Positions 6,229 to 7,872 of a stretch of DNA of 7,872 nucleotides are shown one piece after another. Numbering within the stretch: the stretch's first letter is position 1; every line of letters starts with the position of its first letter. Under the pieces are notes generated by a model. It saw only the letters and a list, made by a program, of their open reading frames with translations, did no database searches and was not told where the DNA came from. Position numbers and translations under genes: made by a program. The stretch comes from JAFASC01 sp034669525 (lineage in GTDB: Bacteria > Pseudomonadota > Alphaproteobacteria > Rhizobiales > Beijerinckiaceae). The stretch covers positions 1 to 7,872 of the forward strand of contig JAXDNH010000091.1 in NCBI GenBank assembly GCA_034669525.1, written 5' to 3'.

Positions 6229-7401
6229 TTCGCTCTCCGGTCCCGAGCCGTCACGCTGCTGCAGCATGGGCGCAAGCGCGCCACGCACGCGCGCGAACTC
6301 CTCTTCGAGCATTTGCATATATTCCGCCCCGGAGGCTGCGATTTCCTGCGCGTCGAGGTCTCGCCAGGCGAGGCACATGCGATAGACGTTCTGCGCACCG
6401 ACATTGGCTGCGCAGCTGCGCAACGCATGCGCCTGCTCGCGAAACACCCTCGGATCGCGCGAAGTTACTGCGGCGGTAAGACTCGCCAGCACGGCCGCGG
6501 CATCGGCGACGAACTGCGCGACAATGTCGCGCACGAAATCGCGGCCGCCGAGCTTCTCCAGATCCGCGAGTGCACGCGCGTCGAGCGGTTCGGGTTCGAG
6601 TTTGGGCAATTCCCGGTCAGGTGTCGCGCCGCTTCCGGGAATTGTTGCCTGAGGCTGCAAGGCAGCCGCTCGCATGAGTTCCATAGCGCGGCGCGCAAGC
6701 TCGTCAGGAATGATCGGCATCGCGACGCTCGCGTCCGCAAAAGATTGCCGCGCGTCGCTCCCTTTCTCGGCCGTAAGCGTGAGGACAGGTATTCCCTTCC
6801 CGTGGCATGAGTCGCGCAGTGCCAGCAATCGATCGCTTCCGCACAGAGCGGCGTCCGCAATCAGCAGGTCGATTCTGTCGGCCTGGAGCGCCCGCCGCGC
6901 GGCCGCCTCGTCGCTGACGCAGACCGACCGAATTCCGGCCTTTGCAAGACTTTTCTCAATGATGGTCTGGACCGTTCGGCTGCTCTGAAGCACGAGGGCG
7001 ACAGGTGCGTCGGGCTCGGCCGAAACAGCTTTCGGGTTTTCGGACGGCAATGGTGACTGGGCTTCCATTATCACCGGTTTGTTCTCAAGCGTCGTCTGCT
7101 CCTGCGGGAATTGAGTCAGCAGGCTTTTCAACGAGAACAGAATGCAGGCGGAGAGAGCCAGGAGCCCGACGCAGACGGTGAGAGCGTAGCCCGGCTGAAC
7201 GATCCACACTTCTGCCGGCATAATCCCGGCGATCGAGAATGCCTGGATCAACAGAGCGCAGACGATGAAGCCATTCACGCCCATGTGGACATTCAGTGGA
7301 AACGACCGGCGCGCGCGGCCGATCATACCGGCGGTATGATCTTCTCCTCCATGCTCCCCCGGTGATCGCGGAATAGGCAGAATGAACATGGCCGCACTCA
7401 C
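6220..7401 (-). CDS. Membrane-anchored receiver-like plus HPt phosphotransfer protein lacking a kinase
   Basis: A 393-residue protein with no histidine-kinase core. Seen in order: a basic N-terminal segment, two hydrophobic helices (about 42-62 and 71-92), a proline- and charge-rich linker (95-132), a receiver-like domain (about 133-247), a second linker, and an HPt domain (about 272-380) with HALRSCAANVGA, where His325 is the expected phosphorylated residue. The receiver is degenerate: the acidic pair after the first strand is replaced (VALVLQSSRT), although Asp183 (LLIADAAL) sits where the phosphate acceptor should be and T210 of LTLTA is kept. The conserved Lys before the last strand is missing (VAMPIIPDEL). 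The domain order matches the C-terminal part of RpfC/BarA-type hybrid kinases, so it may be a kinase that lost its core or a dedicated relay protein. The GTG start overlaps the EAL stop as GTGA; ATG 7326 is an alternative. It probably modulates a phosphorelay linked to the EAL protein. Confidence 0.82.
   Translation of the reverse strand: MSAAMFILPIPRSPGEHGGEDHTAGMIGRARRSFPLNVHMGVNGFIVCALLIQAFSIAGIMPAEVWIVQPGYALTVCVGLLALSACILFSLKSLLTQFPQEQTTLENKPVIMEAQSPLPSENPKAVSAEPDAPVALVLQSSRTVQTIIEKSLAKAGIRSVCVSDEAAARRALQADRIDLLIADAALCGSDRLLALRDSCHGKGIPVLTLTAEKGSDARQSFADASVAMPIIPDELARRAMELMRAAALQPQATIPGSGATPDRELPKLEPEPLDARALADLEKLGGRDFVRDIVAQFVADAAAVLASLTAAVTSRDPRVFREQAHALRSCAANVGAQNVYRMCLAWRDLDAQEIAASGAEYMQMLEEEFARVRGALAPMLQQRDGSGPESEAA
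7321..7341. repeat. Perfect 9-bp inverted repeat near the start of the HPt gene
   Basis: GATCATACC (7321-7329), spacer GGC, and GGTATGATC (7333-7341) form a perfect dyad 60 bases inside the longest version of the minus-strand gene. On the minus-strand mRNA it would fold as a nine-base-pair hairpin that holds the alternative start codon ATG 7326 in its 3' arm, with GGAGGAG just upstream. It could be an operator, a translation-control hairpin, or chance. Confidence 0.5.
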
Positions 7402-7872
7402 GCGCTGCGCGCGAGAGGAACATCCCCTGCGAGCACCTGCTGGAACTGGGCTGCGGGCATCGGCCGGCCGAAATAGAAGCCCTGCACTTCGTCGCAGCCC
7501 TCCTCGCGCAGTTTGGCGAGCTGATCCGCCGTCTCGACGCCTTCAGCAACAACAACAAGATCGAGGCTGTGGCCGAGCGTCACGATCGCACGGACGATTG
7601 CCGCATCGTTCGGATCCTGTGCCATGTTGCGCACGAAGCTTTGATCGATTTTGATGCGCGTGACCGGCAGGCGCTTCACGTAGCTCAAGGACGAATAACC
7701 GGTGCCGAAATCGTCGATGGAGATGCTGACGCCGAGATCGAGCAGCTGACGCAAGTCGTGCGCGACCGATTCCAGATCCTCCATCAGTATGCTTTCGGTC
7801 AGCTCCAGATCGAGGCGATGGGGATCAAGTCCTGTCTCCCCAAGCACCTGCGCAACGAGGAGCGGCACCGAG
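7398..7872 (-). CDS. EAL-domain c-di-GMP phosphodiesterase (C-terminal part, truncated by the window)
   Basis: The reading frame is open to the edge of the window, so the N terminus, including the EAL signature itself and any GGDEF, PAS or sensor part, is not visible. The 157 visible residues carry the catalytic features of active EAL enzymes, which cut cyclic di-GMP to pGpG. Numbered from the codon at 7868 they are LELTES (21-26), the metal-binding IDDFGTGYSSL (51-61), RIKIDQSFV (71-79) with the catalytic Lys, VVAEGVET (106-113) and VQGFYFGRP (128-136). No degeneration is seen, so activity is expected. The apparent start at 7868 is only an internal GTG valine codon. The protein ends 20 residues after GRP, as EAL domains usually do. 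Its stop overlaps the GTG of the following HPt gene (GTGA), which points to one operon and coupled translation. Confidence 0.93.
   Translation of the reverse strand, partial: SVPLLVAQVLGETGLDPHRLDLELTESILMEDLESVAHDLRQLLDLGVSISIDDFGTGYSSLSYVKRLPVTRIKIDQSFVRNMAQDPNDAAIVRAIVTLGHSLDLVVVAEGVETADQLAKLREEGCDEVQGFYFGRPMPAAQFQQVLAGDVPLARSA

Noticed and set aside
5233..6810. 525-codon plus-strand frame across the transporter end and opposite the HPt gene
   Set aside because: It has the wrong frame for the transporter and lies antisense to the receiver/HPt gene. It is rich in Arg, His and Ala, without domains, and both real genes explain the same bases.

Overview
The window is GC-rich and densely coded, with short intergenic gaps. 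Its protein sequences (a 70-residue CspA, an EgtB/EgtD pair, DHA2 efflux, EAL and HPt signalling proteins) read most like an alphaproteobacterium of the Hyphomicrobiales (Rhizobiales) type, such as a Methylobacterium, Beijerinckia or Bradyrhizobium relative. That placement comes from memory of these families and was not searched.

Layout from left to right. Positions 44-2369 (+) hold a two-gene ergothioneine operon: egtB (iron-dependent sulfoxide synthase) and egtD (histidine trimethyltransferase), one base apart. Positions 2372-2533 (-) encode a 53-residue single-pass membrane protein that meets egtD tail to tail. It is divergent from a 46-residue lipoprotein at 2617-2757 (+). A leader of about 175 nt, with a perfect small hairpin, precedes a cold-shock protein gene at 2934-3146 (+). 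Two hairpins then lie before a class II CPD photolyase at 3277-4659 (+). The second is a full intrinsic-terminator structure whose T-run ends one base before the photolyase ATG. An MFS/DHA2 multidrug efflux pump follows at 4724-6211 (+). The last 1.65 kb is on the minus strand: a partial EAL-domain c-di-GMP phosphodiesterase (7398-7872, running off the window) that overlaps by four bases a gene for a membrane-anchored, receiver-like plus HPt protein with no kinase domain (6220-7401).

How it fits together. Ergothioneine, photolyase, cold-shock protein and efflux suggest a block useful to a light- and stress-exposed organism, although only egtB-egtD and the EAL/HPt pair look like real co-translated units. 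The parts most worth a second look are the kinase-less pseudo-receiver/HPt protein coupled to the EAL gene, the terminator-like hairpin against the photolyase start codon, and the unannotatably small envelope-protein pair between egtD and cspA. I saw no tRNA, rRNA, CRISPR array, insertion sequence or phage gene. No stretch over 300 bases lacks a gene.
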